NCBI RefSeq assembly: GCF_900109995.1
Contig: NZ_FOCB01000003.1
Span: forward strand, 62,001-126,000
Direction of reading: 5' to 3'
Source: Pseudomonas sp. ok272
Lineage (GTDB): Bacteria > Pseudomonadota > Gammaproteobacteria > Pseudomonadales > Pseudomonadaceae
DNA: 64,000 nucleotides
The notes under the pieces are model-generated. The model was not told the DNA's origin. It did no database searches and worked only from the letters and a program-made list of their open reading frames with translations. The translations under genes and the position numbers were made by a program. Shown piece after piece: positions 50,878-61,370 of the stretch; position 1 is the stretch's first letter; every line of letters begins with the position of its first letter.

Positions 50878-51951
50878 TCAGCCCTCGTTGTAGAGCCGTG
50901 GCACTCGCTTGAGGTTGCAGAAAATCTGGTAAGGAATCGTGTCTGCCGCAGCGGCGATGTCACTGGCCAGGATGTTTTTGCCCCACAACTCGACCGTCGA
51001 ACCCAGGCCGGCGTGCGGTATGTCGGTCAAGTCGATGCACAGCATGTCCATCGATACCCGGCCCACCAGTTGGCTGCGCTGCCCGGCCACCAGCACCGGC
51101 GTGCCGGTCGGGGCCTGGCGCGGGTAACCGTCGGCATACCCCATGGCGACCACGCCAATGCGCATTGGCCGTGGGGTGATGAATTTGGCGCCATAGCCCA
51201 CCGGCTCGCCAGCCGGCAGTTCACGCACGCTGATGACTTTCGATTCCAGGGTCATCACCGGCTGCAAGCGAGCGGCGACGGCGTTGGCTTCTTCGAACGG
51301 GGTCGCGCCGTACAGCATGATGCCCGGACGCACCCAATCACTGGGCACCTGCGGCCAACCGAGCAATGCCGGCGAGTTGCGCAGGCTGACTTGCGCCGAC
51401 AACCCTTTGCGGGCGGCTTCGAACACCGCGACCTGCTCGATGGCACTGGTGCTGTGCAATTCGTCGGCACGGGCAAAGTGGCTCATCAGCACGATCTTCG
51501 CGACCTTGCCGCAGGCCAGCAGGCGCTGATACGCCGCCTGATAGTCCGCCGGGTGCAGGCCGACCCGGTGCATGCCCGAGTCCAGCTTGAGCCAGACCGT
51601 GATCGGCTTGCTCAGCGGCGCTTTCTCGATCGCTTCGAGCTGCCACAGCGAGTGCACCACGCACCACAAGTCGTGCTCGACAATCAACGCCAGCTCATCC
51701 GCCTCGAAGAAGCCTTCCAGCAGCAGCACCGGCGCACGAATGCCCGCCGCCCGCAGCTCCAGGGCCTCTTCGATGCAGGCCACGGCGAAACCATCCGCCT
51801 CGGACTCCAGCGCCATGGCACAGCGCACCGCGCCATGCCCATAGGCATCGGCCTTGATCACCGCGAGGGCGCGAGCCCCCGAGACTTCTCGGGCCAGTTG
51901 ATAGTTGTGACGCAGGGCTTGAAGATCGATCAGGGCACGAGCAGGACGCAT
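50878..51951 (-). CDS. dadX: catabolic alanine racemase DadX
   Basis: DadX converts L- to D-alanine for catabolism by DadA. The 357-residue PLP enzyme starts [19 protein letters not shown] and has PLP lysine K33 in [10 protein letters not shown] and LYGATPF. The ATG at 51949-51951 matches the P. aeruginosa length I recall. It is last in dadA-ridA-dadX. Alr is excluded by the operon context. Confidence 0.94.
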   Translation of the reverse strand: MRPARALIDLQALRHNYQLAREVSGARALAVIKADAYGHGAVRCAMALESEADGFAVACIEEALELRAAGIRAPVLLLEGFFEADELALIVEHDLWCVVHSLWQLEAIEKAPLSKPITVWLKLDSGMHRVGLHPADYQAAYQRLLACGKVAKIVLMSHFARADELHSTSAIEQVAVFEAARKGLSAQVSLRNSPALLGWPQVPSDWVRPGIMLYGATPFEEANAVAARLQPVMTLESKVISVRELPAGEPVGYGAKFITPRPMRIGVVAMGYADGYPRQAPTGTPVLVAGQRSQLVGRVSMDMLCIDLTDIPHAGLGSTVELWGKNILASDIAAAADTIPYQIFCNLKRVPRLYNEG

Positions 51952-52042
51952 GACGGCAGCCTTCTGGGCGGGCTTGGGGGAAGAAAAAACCGGCACTGGC
52001 TGGCGGGGTTAACCACCCGCAGCACCGGGAGAGGGATCGTTG

Positions 52043-52396
52043 TTAAGGCAGGGCTGCCACGACCGACAGCTCAACCAGGATTTCCGGTTCGCACAGCTTC
52101 GACTCGACGGTCGCGCGGGTCGGGGCGACACCTTTTGGCAGCCACGTGTCCCACACCGCGTTCATGCCTTCGAAGTCGGCGTCGATGTCCCTGAGGTAGA
52201 TCGTCACCGACAGCAGGTGTTCCTTGTCGGTACCGGCCAGGTCCAGCAAACGCTCGATATTGGCGAGGGTTTCGCGGGTCTGCTGTTCAATCCCGGCGCT
52301 CATGTCATCGCCGACTTGCCCTGCCAGGTACACAGTACCGCCGTGAACGACGACCTGGCTCAAACGCTCATTGGTGAGCTGGCGCTGGATTGACAT
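52043..52396 (-). CDS. RidA family protein
   Basis: A 117-residue member of the YjgF/YER057c/UK114 family, with [35 protein letters not shown] as the family pattern. RidA proteins hydrolyse reactive imines/enamines. In this operon it likely handles the imine intermediate from D-alanine oxidation. It overlaps dadA by 29 bases. Confidence 0.9.
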   Translation of the reverse strand: MSIQRQLTNERLSQVVVHGGTVYLAGQVGDDMSAGIEQQTRETLANIERLLDLAGTDKEHLLSVTIYLRDIDADFEGMNAVWDTWLPKGVAPTRATVESKLCEPEILVELSVVAALP

Positions 52397-53672
52397 GTTT
52401 TGCGGACTCCTGGGTAGTGTTGCCGTAACGGGAAATATCGAGGCCTTCGGCGCTGATCTGCGGGGTTTTCTTGGCCATCAGGTCCGCCAGCAAGCGACCG
52501 GAGCCACACGCCATGGTCCAGCCGAGCGTGCCATGACCGGTGTTCAGGAACAGGTTCTTGAACGGGGTGGCGCCGACAATCGGGGTGCCGTCCGGGGTGG
52601 TGGGACGCAGGCCGGTCCAGAAGCTGGCTTGCGCCAGATCGCCGCCCTGAGGATAAAGATCGTTGACGATCATCTCCAGCGTTTCGCGCCGGCGCGGGTT
52701 CAGCGACAGGTCAAAACCGGCGATCTCGGCCATGCCGCCGACACGGATGCGGTTGTCGAAACGGGTGATCGCGACCTTGTAGGTCTCGTCGAGAATGGTC
52801 GAGGTCGGGGCCATCGCCGGGTTGGTGATCGGCACGGTCAGCGAGTAACCCTTGAGCGGGTAGACCGGGGCCTTGATGCCCAGCGGCTTGAGCAACTGCG
52901 GCGAGTAGCTGCCGAGCGCCATGACGTAGCGGTCGGCGGTTTCCAGCTTGCCGTCGATCCACACACCGTTGACCCGGTCACCGGCATAGTCGAGACGTTG
53001 GATGTCTTGCTCGAAGCGGAACTCCACGCCCAGTTTCACGGCCATTTCGGCCAGGCGCGTGGTGAAGATCTGGCAGTCGCCAGTCTGGTCGTTCGGCAGG
53101 CGCAGGGCACCGGCGAGGATGTCGGTAACGTTGGCCAGGGCCGGTTCGACGCGGGCAATGCCGGCGCGGTCGAGCAGCTCGAACGGTACACCGGACTCCT
53201 TGAGTACGGCGATGTCCTTGGCCGCGCCATCGAGTTGCGCCTGGGTCCGGAACAGTTGGGTCGTCCCCAGCATGCGGCCTTCGTAGGCAATGCCGGTTTC
53301 GGCGCGCAATTCGTCGAGGCAGTCACGGCTGTACTCGGACAGGCGGACCATGCGCTCTTTGTTCACCGCGTAGCGGCTGGCGGTGCAGTTGCGCAGCATC
53401 TGCGCCATCCACAGGTATTGATCGATGTCGGCGGTGGCCTTGATCGCCAGCGGCGCATGGCGCTGCAACAGCCACTTGATGGCCTTGAGCGGCACGCCCG
53501 GTGCGGCCCACGGCGAGGCATAGCCCGGCGAGACTTGCCCGGCGTTGGCAAAGCTGGTTTCCATGGCAGCGGCTGGTTGACGGTCGACGACGGTCACTTC
53601 AAAGCCGGCCCGAGCCAAATAGTAGGCACTGGCGGTACCGATTACGCCGCTACCCAAGACCAGAACGCGCAT
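52368..53672 (-). CDS. dadA: D-amino acid dehydrogenase DadA
   Basis: DadA oxidises D-alanine and other D-amino acids to 2-oxo acids and ammonia, passing electrons to the respiratory chain. The 434-residue protein has an N-terminal FAD dinucleotide fold ([20 protein letters not shown]) and [20 protein letters not shown] and [15 protein letters not shown] near the end. The large overlap with ridA (29 bases) suggests coupled translation. It is divergent from lrp/dadR. Confidence 0.95.
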   Translation of the reverse strand: MRVLVLGSGVIGTASAYYLARAGFEVTVVDRQPAAAMETSFANAGQVSPGYASPWAAPGVPLKAIKWLLQRHAPLAIKATADIDQYLWMAQMLRNCTASRYAVNKERMVRLSEYSRDCLDELRAETGIAYEGRMLGTTQLFRTQAQLDGAAKDIAVLKESGVPFELLDRAGIARVEPALANVTDILAGALRLPNDQTGDCQIFTTRLAEMAVKLGVEFRFEQDIQRLDYAGDRVNGVWIDGKLETADRYVMALGSYSPQLLKPLGIKAPVYPLKGYSLTVPITNPAMAPTSTILDETYKVAITRFDNRIRVGGMAEIAGFDLSLNPRRRETLEMIVNDLYPQGGDLAQASFWTGLRPTTPDGTPIVGATPFKNLFLNTGHGTLGWTMACGSGRLLADLMAKKTPQISAEGLDISRYGNTTQESAKHVNPAPAHQ

Positions 53673-53828
53673 TTTTAATCCCTCATCGCGGCTTCACCGC
53701 TGACGTTTGTTGTTCAGAGCACAGATGGGCGCAGTGTAAGAAAGATTAGCCAGTGCTTTTCACTATATAAGCACCTATATTTGGCGACAATTCTCGGCAA
53801 AACCCCTTTTCACGGAGGAGCATCCCCT

Positions 53829-54317
53829 ATGCGCACCAACACTCAGACCAAACGTGAGCTGGACAAGATCGACCGCAACATCCTGCGCATCCTCCAGGCG
53901 GACGGGCGGATTTCATTCACGGAGTTGGGGGAAAAGGTCGGCCTGTCCACCACGCCCTGCACCGAGCGGGTGCGGCGCCTGGAGCGCGAAGGGATCATCA
54001 TGGGCTACAACGCCCGGCTCAATCCGCAGCACCTCAAGGGCAGCCTGCTGGTGTTCGTCGAGATCAGCCTGGACTACAAGTCCGGCGATACCTTTGAAGA
54101 GTTCCGCCGCGCGGTGCTGAAGTTGCCGCACGTGCTGGAGTGTCACCTGGTGTCGGGGGATTTCGACTACCTGGTGAAGGCGCGGATTTCCGAGATGGCG
54201 TCATACCGCAAGCTGCTGGGCGATATCCTGCTCAAGCTGCCCCATGTGCGCGAATCCAAGAGCTACATCGTGATGGAAGAGGTGAAGGAGAGCTTGAGCC
54301 TGCCGATTCCGGATTGA
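53829..54317 (+). CDS. dadR: Lrp/AsnC family regulator DadR
   Basis: The 162-residue regulator has an N-terminal helix-turn-helix (LDKIDRNILRILQADGRIS, VGLSTTPCTERVRRLEREG) and a C-terminal RAM ligand domain. Its position, divergent from dadA, matches DadR, which senses L-alanine and activates dadAX in P. aeruginosa. GGAGGAG lies eight bases upstream of the ATG. The 156 bases to dadA should hold its binding sites. Confidence 0.93.
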   Translation: MRTNTQTKRELDKIDRNILRILQADGRISFTELGEKVGLSTTPCTERVRRLEREGIIMGYNARLNPQHLKGSLLVFVEISLDYKSGDTFEEFRRAVLKLPHVLECHLVSGDFDYLVKARISEMASYRKLLGDILLKLPHVRESKSYIVMEEVKESLSLPIPD

Positions 54318-54344
54318 GAGTGGCGGTGCCTGCTGTGGCCTCAT

Positions 54345-54404
54345 TCGCGAGCAGGCTCGCTCCCACAGGTAGGGTGTTGCGGGTGGGCGCGAGCCTGCTC
54401 GCGA
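54345..54404. repeat. REP pair (tail-to-tail) between dadR and ykgJ-type gene
   Basis: Two tail-to-tail units separated by 14 bases, the second diverged (GGGTGGGCGCGAGCCTGC), between converging genes. Confidence 0.83.
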
Positions 54405-54417
54405 CCCCATCGACGCG

Positions 54418-54771
54418 TTAAACCAGGACCTGCCGGTTCGATGCCATGTACTCGAACACCTGCGCCTCGACCTGCGGGTGGATCAACTCCACCGGCCCCC
54501 GGCCATTGGGGCACGGCAGGGTCTTGGTGGTGCCGAACAGGCGGCAGATCAGCGGCCGCTCTTCATACACGGTGCAACCGTCGGGGCCCAGGTGGACGCA
54601 GTTGAGCTCGTCCATGGCGGCGTCCTGTTCGGCGCGGGTCTTGCGCGGCAGGCGCGACATTTCTTCCGGCGAGGTGGTCACCGGCCCACAGCAGTCGTGG
54701 CAGCCTGGTACGCACTCGAACGAGGGGATTTGCTGGCGCAACGTGCGTACGGTCTGACGGTTGCAACTCAT
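54418..54771 (-). CDS. YkgJ family cysteine cluster protein
   Basis: The 117-residue protein contains CVPGCHDCCGP near the start and further cysteines in LNCVHLGPDGCTVYEERPLIC, the YkgJ/UPF0153 pattern, which probably binds zinc or an Fe-S cluster. Function is unknown. It is divergent from the FAD oxidoreductase gene. Confidence 0.87.
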   Translation of the reverse strand: MSCNRQTVRTLRQQIPSFECVPGCHDCCGPVTTSPEEMSRLPRKTRAEQDAAMDELNCVHLGPDGCTVYEERPLICRLFGTTKTLPCPNGRGPVELIHPQVEAQVFEYMASNRQVLV

Positions 54772-54919
54772 CGAAACGAATACCGGTAAGAGGAATGGCC
54801 ACGATTGTGCCTTAAACCCCGCGAACCAGACAGCAACAGGCGACCAGTGTTGCCCGCGCCGGAAGGTCCGGCTTATGCTCCGTAAAATTTACTCAACACC
54901 CCAGCCTTCAGGATTGCCC

Positions 54920-56230
54920 ATGACAGCCCGTGTCCAGCCGCCCGCCCAGAGCGACCACACCGCTTCCTACTACGCCGCCAGCAGCCTGCCGCAGCCGGTC
55001 CTTCCCGCGCTGCAAGGCGAGTTGCGGGCCGACGTGTGCGTGGTCGGCGGTGGCTTCTCCGGGCTCAACACCGCCATCGAACTGGCCCAGCGCGGCCTGA
55101 GCGTGGTGCTGCTCGAAGCCCACAAGATCGGCTGGGGCGCCAGCGGACGCAACGGCGGGCAGCTGATTCGCGGGGTCGGCCATGGCGTGGACCAGTTCAG
55201 CAACGTGATCGGCACCGACGGTGTGCGCCAACTCAAGCTCATGGGCCTGGAAGCGGTGGAGATCGTGCGCCAGCGTGTGGAGCAGTTCCAGATCCCCTGC
55301 GACCTGACCTGGGGCTATTGCGACCTGGCCAACAAGCCACGCGACCTGGAAGGTTTCGCCGAGGACGCCGCCGAGTTGCGCGAGCTGGGTTATCGCCACG
55401 AAACCCGGCTGCTGCAAGCTGACGAAATGCACAGCGTGGTGGGCTCCAACCGCTATGTCGGTGGCCTGATCGACATGGGTTCCGGGCACCTTCACCCGCT
55501 GAACCTGGCCCTGGGCGAGGCCGCCGCCGCGCAGCAACTGGGCGTGCAGTTGTTCGAGCAATCGGCCGTGACCCGCATCGACTACGGCCCAGAGGTCAAG
55601 GTCCACACCGCGCAAGGCACGGTCCGCGCCAAGACCCTGGTGCTGGGCTGCAACGCCTACCTCAACCACCTGAACCCCGAACTCAGCGGCAAAGTCCTGC
55701 CTGCCGGCAGCTATATCATTGCCACCGAGCCCTTGAGCGAAGCGCAGGCCCACGCCCTGCTCCCGCAAAACATGGCGGTCTGCGACCAGCGGGTGGCGCT
55801 GGATTACTACCGGCTCTCGGCGGATCGACGCTTGCTGTTTGGCGGCGCTTGCCACTACTCCGGACGCGATCCAGCCGACATCGGCGCCTATATGCGACCA
55901 AAGATGCTGGAGGTGTTCCCGCAACTGGTCGGCGTCAAGATCGACTATCAGTGGGGCGGGATGATCGGGATCGGCGCCAATCGCCTGCCGCAGATCGGTC
56001 GACTCGCGGACCAGCCGAACGTGTATTACGCCCAGGCCTATTCCGGCCACGGGGTGAATGCCACCCACCTGGCCGGCAAGCTGCTGGCCGAAGCCATCAG
56101 CGGCCAGCAAGGCGGCGGTTTCGACCTGTTCGCCAACGTGCCACACATGACCTTCCCGGGCGGCAAGCACCTGCGCTCGCCGCTGCTGGCGCTGGGGATG
56201 TTGTGGCATCGGATGAAAGAGTTGATCTGA
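54920..56230 (+). CDS. FAD-dependent gamma-glutamylputrescine oxidase-like (PauB family)
   Basis: The 436-residue protein has the FAD fold CVVGGGFSGLNTAIELAQRG, the SGRNGGQLIRG motif and GMIGIGANRLPQIG near the end. It resembles PauB/PuuB, which oxidises gamma-glutamylputrescine with release of hydrogen peroxide. In P. aeruginosa a pauB sits near this position by memory. The ATG at 54920 has AGGA six bases upstream. Confidence 0.85.
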   Translation: MTARVQPPAQSDHTASYYAASSLPQPVLPALQGELRADVCVVGGGFSGLNTAIELAQRGLSVVLLEAHKIGWGASGRNGGQLIRGVGHGVDQFSNVIGTDGVRQLKLMGLEAVEIVRQRVEQFQIPCDLTWGYCDLANKPRDLEGFAEDAAELRELGYRHETRLLQADEMHSVVGSNRYVGGLIDMGSGHLHPLNLALGEAAAAQQLGVQLFEQSAVTRIDYGPEVKVHTAQGTVRAKTLVLGCNAYLNHLNPELSGKVLPAGSYIIATEPLSEAQAHALLPQNMAVCDQRVALDYYRLSADRRLLFGGACHYSGRDPADIGAYMRPKMLEVFPQLVGVKIDYQWGGMIGIGANRLPQIGRLADQPNVYYAQAYSGHGVNATHLAGKLLAEAISGQQGGGFDLFANVPHMTFPGGKHLRSPLLALGMLWHRMKELI

Positions 56231-56269
56231 AGGCCTGGCCGGCGAAGGGTTTAGGCGCTCACCCCACCA

Positions 56270-56515
56270 TCAGATCCGCCAAAACGGCTTGAGCCCCTCC
56301 TCCCGCGCCTGTTCACGATTCAACCCGACATCGCGCAACTGCTCCGGCGACAGCTCGAGCAAGACCTTGCGTGTGTGCAGACGATGCCAGAACAGGCCCC
56401 AGCGGCCGAGGCAGGACGGGGCGTTGCGCAGACTCGCCGCGCGCCTGCCGTAGTCGCATCCCGCCTCCAGTTCCTGACGGTGTAACGTCAGCCGCACGTC
56501 GCTCAAGCCGTTCAT
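56270..56515 (-). CDS. DUF1127 domain protein
   Basis: The 81-residue protein carries a C-terminal DUF1127 region (RKVLLELSPEQLRDVGLNRE followed by QAREEGLKPFWRI). Such small proteins are often stress or phosphate related and may bind RNA; function uncertain. GGAG lies eight bases before the ATG at 56513-56515. It is divergent from the MocR-type regulator gene. Confidence 0.83.
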   Translation of the reverse strand: MNGLSDVRLTLHRQELEAGCDYGRRAASLRNAPSCLGRWGLFWHRLHTRKVLLELSPEQLRDVGLNREQAREEGLKPFWRI

Positions 56516-56694
56516 TTTCAATGCTCCTGTTTACTTGGGTAGCCAGAGATTTCATGATGCGCGGGCAGGCAAAACCGTTACAGATTCAATCAACCTGTAT
56601 TAACTCCATACAGATTTTCGATTTTAGCGACTGAATCGCGGTTTTTGGCCTGATCTGTACTGCTCCACCCGACTTCCCCCACCGAGGCTGCCCC

Positions 56695-58125
56695 ATGACG
56701 CTCTACGTCAACCTTGCCGAACTGCTCGGCACGCGCATCGAGCAAGGCTTCTACCGCCCCGGTGACCGGCTGCCGTCGGTGCGGGCGTTGAGTGTCGAGC
56801 ACGGCGTCAGCCTGAGCACCGTGCAGCAGGCTTATCGGCTGCTCGAAGACAGCGGGCTGGCGCGGCCAAAGCCCAAGTCCGGCTACTTCGTGCCCGTCGG
56901 CCGCGAGCTGCCGGAACTGCCGGCCGTGGGGCGACCCGCCCAGCGTCCGGTGGATATCTCCCAGTGGGACCAGGTGCTGGAACTGATCCGCGCCGTGCCG
57001 CGCAAGGACGTCGTGCAACTGGGGCGCGGCATGCCGGACGTGACCACCCCGACCATGAAGCCCTTGCTGCGCAGCCTGGCGCGCATCAGCCGGCGGCAGG
57101 ACATGCCCGGCCTGTATTACGACAACATCTACGGCACCCTGGAGTTGCGCGAACAGATCGCCCGCCTGCTGCTGGACTCCGGCAGCCAGTTGAGTGCCAA
57201 TGACCTGGTGATCACCACCGGCTGCCACGAAGCGCTGTCGGCCAGTATCCGAGCGATCTGCGAGCCGGGCGACATCGTCGCCGTGGACTCGCCGAGCTTC
57301 CACGGCGCCATGCAGACCCTCAAAGGGCTGGGGATGAAAGCGCTGGAGATCCCCACCGACCCGCTCACCGGGATCAGTCTCGAAGCGCTGGAACTGGCCC
57401 TGGAGCAATGGCCGATCAAGGCCATACAGTTGACCCCGACGTGTAACAACCCGCTGGGCTACATCATGCCGGAGTCACGCAAACGTGCGCTGTTGACACT
57501 CGCACAACGGTTTGACGTGGCGATCATCGAAGACGATGTGTATGGCGAGCTGGCCTACACCTACCCGCGACCGCGCACCATCAAGTCCTTCGACGAAGAC
57601 GGCCGCGTGCTGCTGTGCAGTTCGTTCTCCAAGACCCTGGCGCCCGGCCTGCGCATCGGCTGGGTTGCACCCGGGCGCTATCTGGAGCGGGTGCTGCACA
57701 TGAAATACATCAGCACCGGGTCCACCGCGCCACAGCCGCAAATCGCGATCGCCGAATTCCTCAAGGGTGGGCACTTCGAGCCCCATTTGCGGAGGATGCG
57801 CGCGCAATACCAGCGCAATCGCGACCTGATGCTCGACTGGGTCAGCCGCTACTTCCCCGCCGGCACCCGCGCCAGCCGCCCCCAAGGCAGCTTCATGCTG
57901 TGGATCGAGCTGCCGTCGAGCTTCGACACCCTCAAGCTCAATCGTGTGCTGCTCGATCAGGGCGTCCAGATTGCCGTGGGCAGCATGTTTTCGGCCTCGG
58001 GCAAGTACCGCAACTGCCTGCGCATGAACTACTCGGCCAAGCCGACGGCGCAGATCGAGGAGGCCGTGCGCAAGGTCGGGGCGGCGGCCACCCAGTTGCT
58101 GGCCGACACCCAGGACACGCCGTGA
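56695..58125 (+). CDS. MocR/GntR-aminotransferase transcriptional regulator
   Basis: The 476-residue protein joins a GntR winged helix (residues 1-66, GDRLPSVRALSVEHGVSLST) to an aminotransferase-like domain with the PLP lysine K313 in SSFSKTLAPGLRIGW and NNPLG. MocR-type proteins usually regulate adjacent genes in response to PLP or amino compounds. The adjacent targets could be the divergent DUF1127 gene or the oxidase gene. It ends four bases before the converging usher stop. Confidence 0.88.
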   Translation: MTLYVNLAELLGTRIEQGFYRPGDRLPSVRALSVEHGVSLSTVQQAYRLLEDSGLARPKPKSGYFVPVGRELPELPAVGRPAQRPVDISQWDQVLELIRAVPRKDVVQLGRGMPDVTTPTMKPLLRSLARISRRQDMPGLYYDNIYGTLELREQIARLLLDSGSQLSANDLVITTGCHEALSASIRAICEPGDIVAVDSPSFHGAMQTLKGLGMKALEIPTDPLTGISLEALELALEQWPIKAIQLTPTCNNPLGYIMPESRKRALLTLAQRFDVAIIEDDVYGELAYTYPRPRTIKSFDEDGRVLLCSSFSKTLAPGLRIGWVAPGRYLERVLHMKYISTGSTAPQPQIAIAEFLKGGHFEPHLRRMRAQYQRNRDLMLDWVSRYFPAGTRASRPQGSFMLWIELPSSFDTLKLNRVLLDQGVQIAVGSMFSASGKYRNCLRMNYSAKPTAQIEEAVRKVGAAATQLLADTQDTP

Positions 58126-58129
58126 AGGC

Positions 58130-60547
58130 TCACGCCACCTGGCAGACCACCTCGACGGTGTCGTAGGCCGTGTGCGTCTCGCCAAGCGCGGTGGTGTCCA
58201 ACTCAAGGTGACAGGGACGATCCGCCAGCATCACCTGCAATCGCACGACGCTAGGCGCATCCGCCAGGTACACCAAGCCGGCATCCACCACCGTGGTCAG
58301 GTACGCGTTGTGCTGGTCATACACCAACACGCCCTTGGGCACGGGTTCGCCGGCCGCTGTACGGACCATCAACATCAGCCGGCGCACCACCCCCACGCTG
58401 AAATCGAAACGCGGCACCGCCCCCCTTCCCGCCTCGACCTGTTGATAACCGTTGAGCACGTCAACGTTGCGCGGCAGGCTGACGGTGTCGAGTTCTATCC
58501 GGCTGGTCTGGTAGGCCGGCAAACTGGCCGCCACCGCTCGACCGCCAGCATCAGTCCAGACCGGGCCCGGCGGGGTGCTGATCTTGATCCCGGCGCCATC
58601 GCCGGCCTTGAGCAAGCCGAAGGTGTCACGCAACGGATAGGGCGAAGGCGTCACGCCCGCCTCATGCACCGCCAGACCGCCCCGCAGCGTCAGGTCGTGA
58701 CTGCTGGCGCCATCACCTCGACGTGAATAACCCACATCCAGGCTGGTGTAGCGGGGCAAGGCGCTGAGCCGGCCATGGACATCGGTCTGACCATCGTCGA
58801 GGCGGTCGGCGCTGAGGCTGTACCCCAGGGTCTCGCTGATCTGTTCGGTGTAGCGGCCACCGGTGCGCAATCCACGCGATCCGTCGTGACGGCCGTACAC
58901 ACTCAGGCTGCGATTGCGCCCCAAGGGCAGGCTGAGACTGGCATAAACCCCCGTCCCACGGGCGTCTTCCTGGCTGTCGTGCTGCACGCTGAGGCCCAGC
59001 GTGGCGTCGCTGAACCGGCGTGACCATGAGAGGCCCAGGCGTGTCCGCGCCTGCCCGGCCTTCGTGGCATAGCGGGTAAACGTCGCGGTCGACGAACCCC
59101 ATTGCGCATCGGCATGGCTCAGCGAGGCCCCCCACTGACGCTCGGCCCGCCGGATCAGATCATCGGACATCGACTCCAGATCGAGATCGGCCAAGTGTCG
59201 AAAGCCTTGGCTGCGTTGCCCGGCAGTCAGGCTGACGAACACGGCTGGGCCGAGCACCGTACTCAACATCGCTTGCCGCTCACTGCCCTGCCCGGCGTGT
59301 TCGGTGCGCGAGCTGAGCTGCTGAACGCTCAGCCGTGTGTTGCGCGCCAGCGCCTGCTCAATGCCCAAGCCCAGGGATTGATACCCGCCCGCGCCCATCA
59401 ACCCGGTATTGGCCCGGGTCGCTGCCGTCCATTGCCAGTCCTTGCCGAGGGCAAAGAACGACGGTGCATCACGCTCATCACCGGCCAATCGCCGGACCTT
59501 GCCCGCCGCCAGCCCATAACCCAGCGGCGCCCCCAGGCTGACGGGCCGTAGATTGGCCGCCGGGACACGAAACTCGCGCTGCTCACCGCCCTCTTCAAAG
59601 ACGCTGACCTCAAGGTCCAGCCGATGGCTGAGCAGGGGCAGGTCACGCAGGGTGAATGGCCCGGGAGGCACCAGCACGGTGTGGATCACCACGCCACTCT
59701 GGCGCACCTCGACCCGCGCCGAGGAATAGGCCAATCCTTGCACCTGCGGCTCGCCACCAGAGCCTTGGTCGTCCGGCTGCACCAGGGCCGTCTCGGGGAC
59801 CAGTTGCACACCGAGGAAGGGCTCCCCGGCGAACAGCGACGATTGCAGGTTGAGCTGTCCCAGCTGGACGTTGGCCCCATACGCCTCCCAGGTCCTTGAC
59901 GCCTGGGTGTACAGCGTCTCGAAACGCTCGACCCCCTGGAACGAGGTATAGTTCTGGCGACTGCGCACCACCCAGTCACCGGCATTGAATCCCAGCTCAG
60001 TGCCGAGGCCGCGATACTGGCTGGACTGCCCGAAAGCCGTGCTGTTCATCACCAGCGCATCGTAATTCAACAGCCCCGCCCGCCCCCCCGTGGCCCAGTT
60101 GCGCTGGACGGCTGCCGAGCCGAGCAAGCGATCCGTGGGTACGCGCAAACGCACCTGCTGCTGGCCCGGATCGAGTTCTACCGTGCTCCCGGGCAGTCCT
60201 TCGGCGACCGGCAAACAGTGCCGACTGTCGGCCCGACGTGACAGGTCAGGGAGCACGATCAACCGCGCCTGATCGAGCAACTCGGCGTCCAGGCACAATT
60301 GCCCCTCCTGATCGAAGGTCGCCAGCACTTGCCCCGACGGCACGCCGTTCACACTCACCGAGACACGACTTGGCCCGGCCGGGAAACGCGCGGCGCCACG
60401 AAAATGCTCGGCAATCGCCGGACTGATCCCACGCGCTTCGAGCACCGCGCGGTCGAACTCGGTCGCAGTCTCCCCAAAGCAGGCGCCGAGTGCGCTCACC
60501 CACAGGACACCCCCCCAGGCCCAGCACCAACGGTGACTACGGTCCAC
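58130..60547 (-). CDS. fimbrial outer membrane usher protein
   Basis: The 805-residue protein is an outer-membrane usher: signal-like N-terminus, periplasmic N-terminal domain (EFDRAVLEARGISPAIAEHF), 24-stranded barrel region (YRGLGTELGFNAGDWVVRSR, NVQLGQLNLQSSLFAGEPFL), a plug domain and C-terminal domain. It starts with GTG (60545-60547) sharing one base with the chaperone stop (TAGTG), with only a weak GAG upstream. It belongs to a CupB/Csu-like group. Last gene of the operon. Confidence 0.88.
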   Translation of the reverse strand: MDRSHRWCWAWGGVLWVSALGACFGETATEFDRAVLEARGISPAIAEHFRGAARFPAGPSRVSVSVNGVPSGQVLATFDQEGQLCLDAELLDQARLIVLPDLSRRADSRHCLPVAEGLPGSTVELDPGQQQVRLRVPTDRLLGSAAVQRNWATGGRAGLLNYDALVMNSTAFGQSSQYRGLGTELGFNAGDWVVRSRQNYTSFQGVERFETLYTQASRTWEAYGANVQLGQLNLQSSLFAGEPFLGVQLVPETALVQPDDQGSGGEPQVQGLAYSSARVEVRQSGVVIHTVLVPPGPFTLRDLPLLSHRLDLEVSVFEEGGEQREFRVPAANLRPVSLGAPLGYGLAAGKVRRLAGDERDAPSFFALGKDWQWTAATRANTGLMGAGGYQSLGLGIEQALARNTRLSVQQLSSRTEHAGQGSERQAMLSTVLGPAVFVSLTAGQRSQGFRHLADLDLESMSDDLIRRAERQWGASLSHADAQWGSSTATFTRYATKAGQARTRLGLSWSRRFSDATLGLSVQHDSQEDARGTGVYASLSLPLGRNRSLSVYGRHDGSRGLRTGGRYTEQISETLGYSLSADRLDDGQTDVHGRLSALPRYTSLDVGYSRRGDGASSHDLTLRGGLAVHEAGVTPSPYPLRDTFGLLKAGDGAGIKISTPPGPVWTDAGGRAVAASLPAYQTSRIELDTVSLPRNVDVLNGYQQVEAGRGAVPRFDFSVGVVRRLMLMVRTAAGEPVPKGVLVYDQHNAYLTTVVDAGLVYLADAPSVVRLQVMLADRPCHLELDTTALGETHTAYDTVEVVCQVA

Positions 60548-61251
60548 TACTGCAAACTCAGCGGCGCATCGTAGCTGTCCACCGCAAACCCGTAGGTGGT
60601 CGCCGGAAACAAGCGCACATGCGTCCCCAGGATCGACGGCGTATCGAGCACCAGCACTTCACCGGGCAGGACGTACGTGCGCCCCAGGTCCAGCACCACG
60701 CCACCGGGAATCAGGTTGACCGACTTCGCCAGCCTCACCACGTAGGGGCTGGGATTGCTCACGCGCACCTGCTTGCCTTGGGCCGTCCAGACCAGGCGCT
60801 GCCACGGCATGCGCTCCACGGGCAGGTTGGCGGGGCGCAGGATCACCGGAATGTTCTGCCGCACCCCCAGACTGATCCGGGCACCGTCGGCGCTTTGCAC
60901 CGGTTTGATGCCTTCGAACACCACGCGTTTGAGTCGCTCGGTGATCAGCGGGCTGGCGCTGCGCAGGATGAAGCGAACCTGCTGGCTCTGGCCCGGCTCG
61001 ACCCGCGCCACCGGCGGGTTGAGCACCAACAACGGCTCATCGTCCTCGGCGATGTGCTCAATGGCGCTGTACAGCAACGCCGGCTGATCGTCCGAGTTCT
61101 TCACGTTCAGCGTTGCCTCGCCCCGGCCTTCGTCGACCACCACCACCGGTGTTTCAGGGACCATCCCGGCCGCGTGGGCACTCGCCCCCAGGAACGACAG
61201 GCACAGCGAGACCGCGGCGCCCAGCGCCGGTAAACCCATTGGGAAATCCAT
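60547..61251 (-). CDS. periplasmic fimbrial chaperone
   Basis: The 234-residue PapD-like chaperone has a signal peptide (ALGAAVSLCLSFLGASAHA), an Ig-like first domain with PVVVVDEGRGEATLNVKNSD, and the donor-strand F1/G1 segments (VEPGQSQQVRFILRS, LRPANLPVERMPWQRLVW). It delivers subunits to the usher. GGAGG lies five bases upstream of the ATG. It follows the pilin gene by 119 bases and is coupled to the usher. Confidence 0.9.
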   Translation of the reverse strand: MDFPMGLPALGAAVSLCLSFLGASAHAAGMVPETPVVVVDEGRGEATLNVKNSDDQPALLYSAIEHIAEDDEPLLVLNPPVARVEPGQSQQVRFILRSASPLITERLKRVVFEGIKPVQSADGARISLGVRQNIPVILRPANLPVERMPWQRLVWTAQGKQVRVSNPSPYVVRLAKSVNLIPGGVVLDLGRTYVLPGEVLVLDTPSILGTHVRLFPATTYGFAVDSYDAPLSLQ

Positions 61252-61370
61252 GACAACCTCCGAAAGGCATCGACCAGGCGTTTCTCCACGCCGTATCGAC
61301 GCCCATGACGCAATGGAAACCTGAGCGATCAGGGTCCGTTCAAGCCGGTCCCGTCACACCATCAGGAGAG

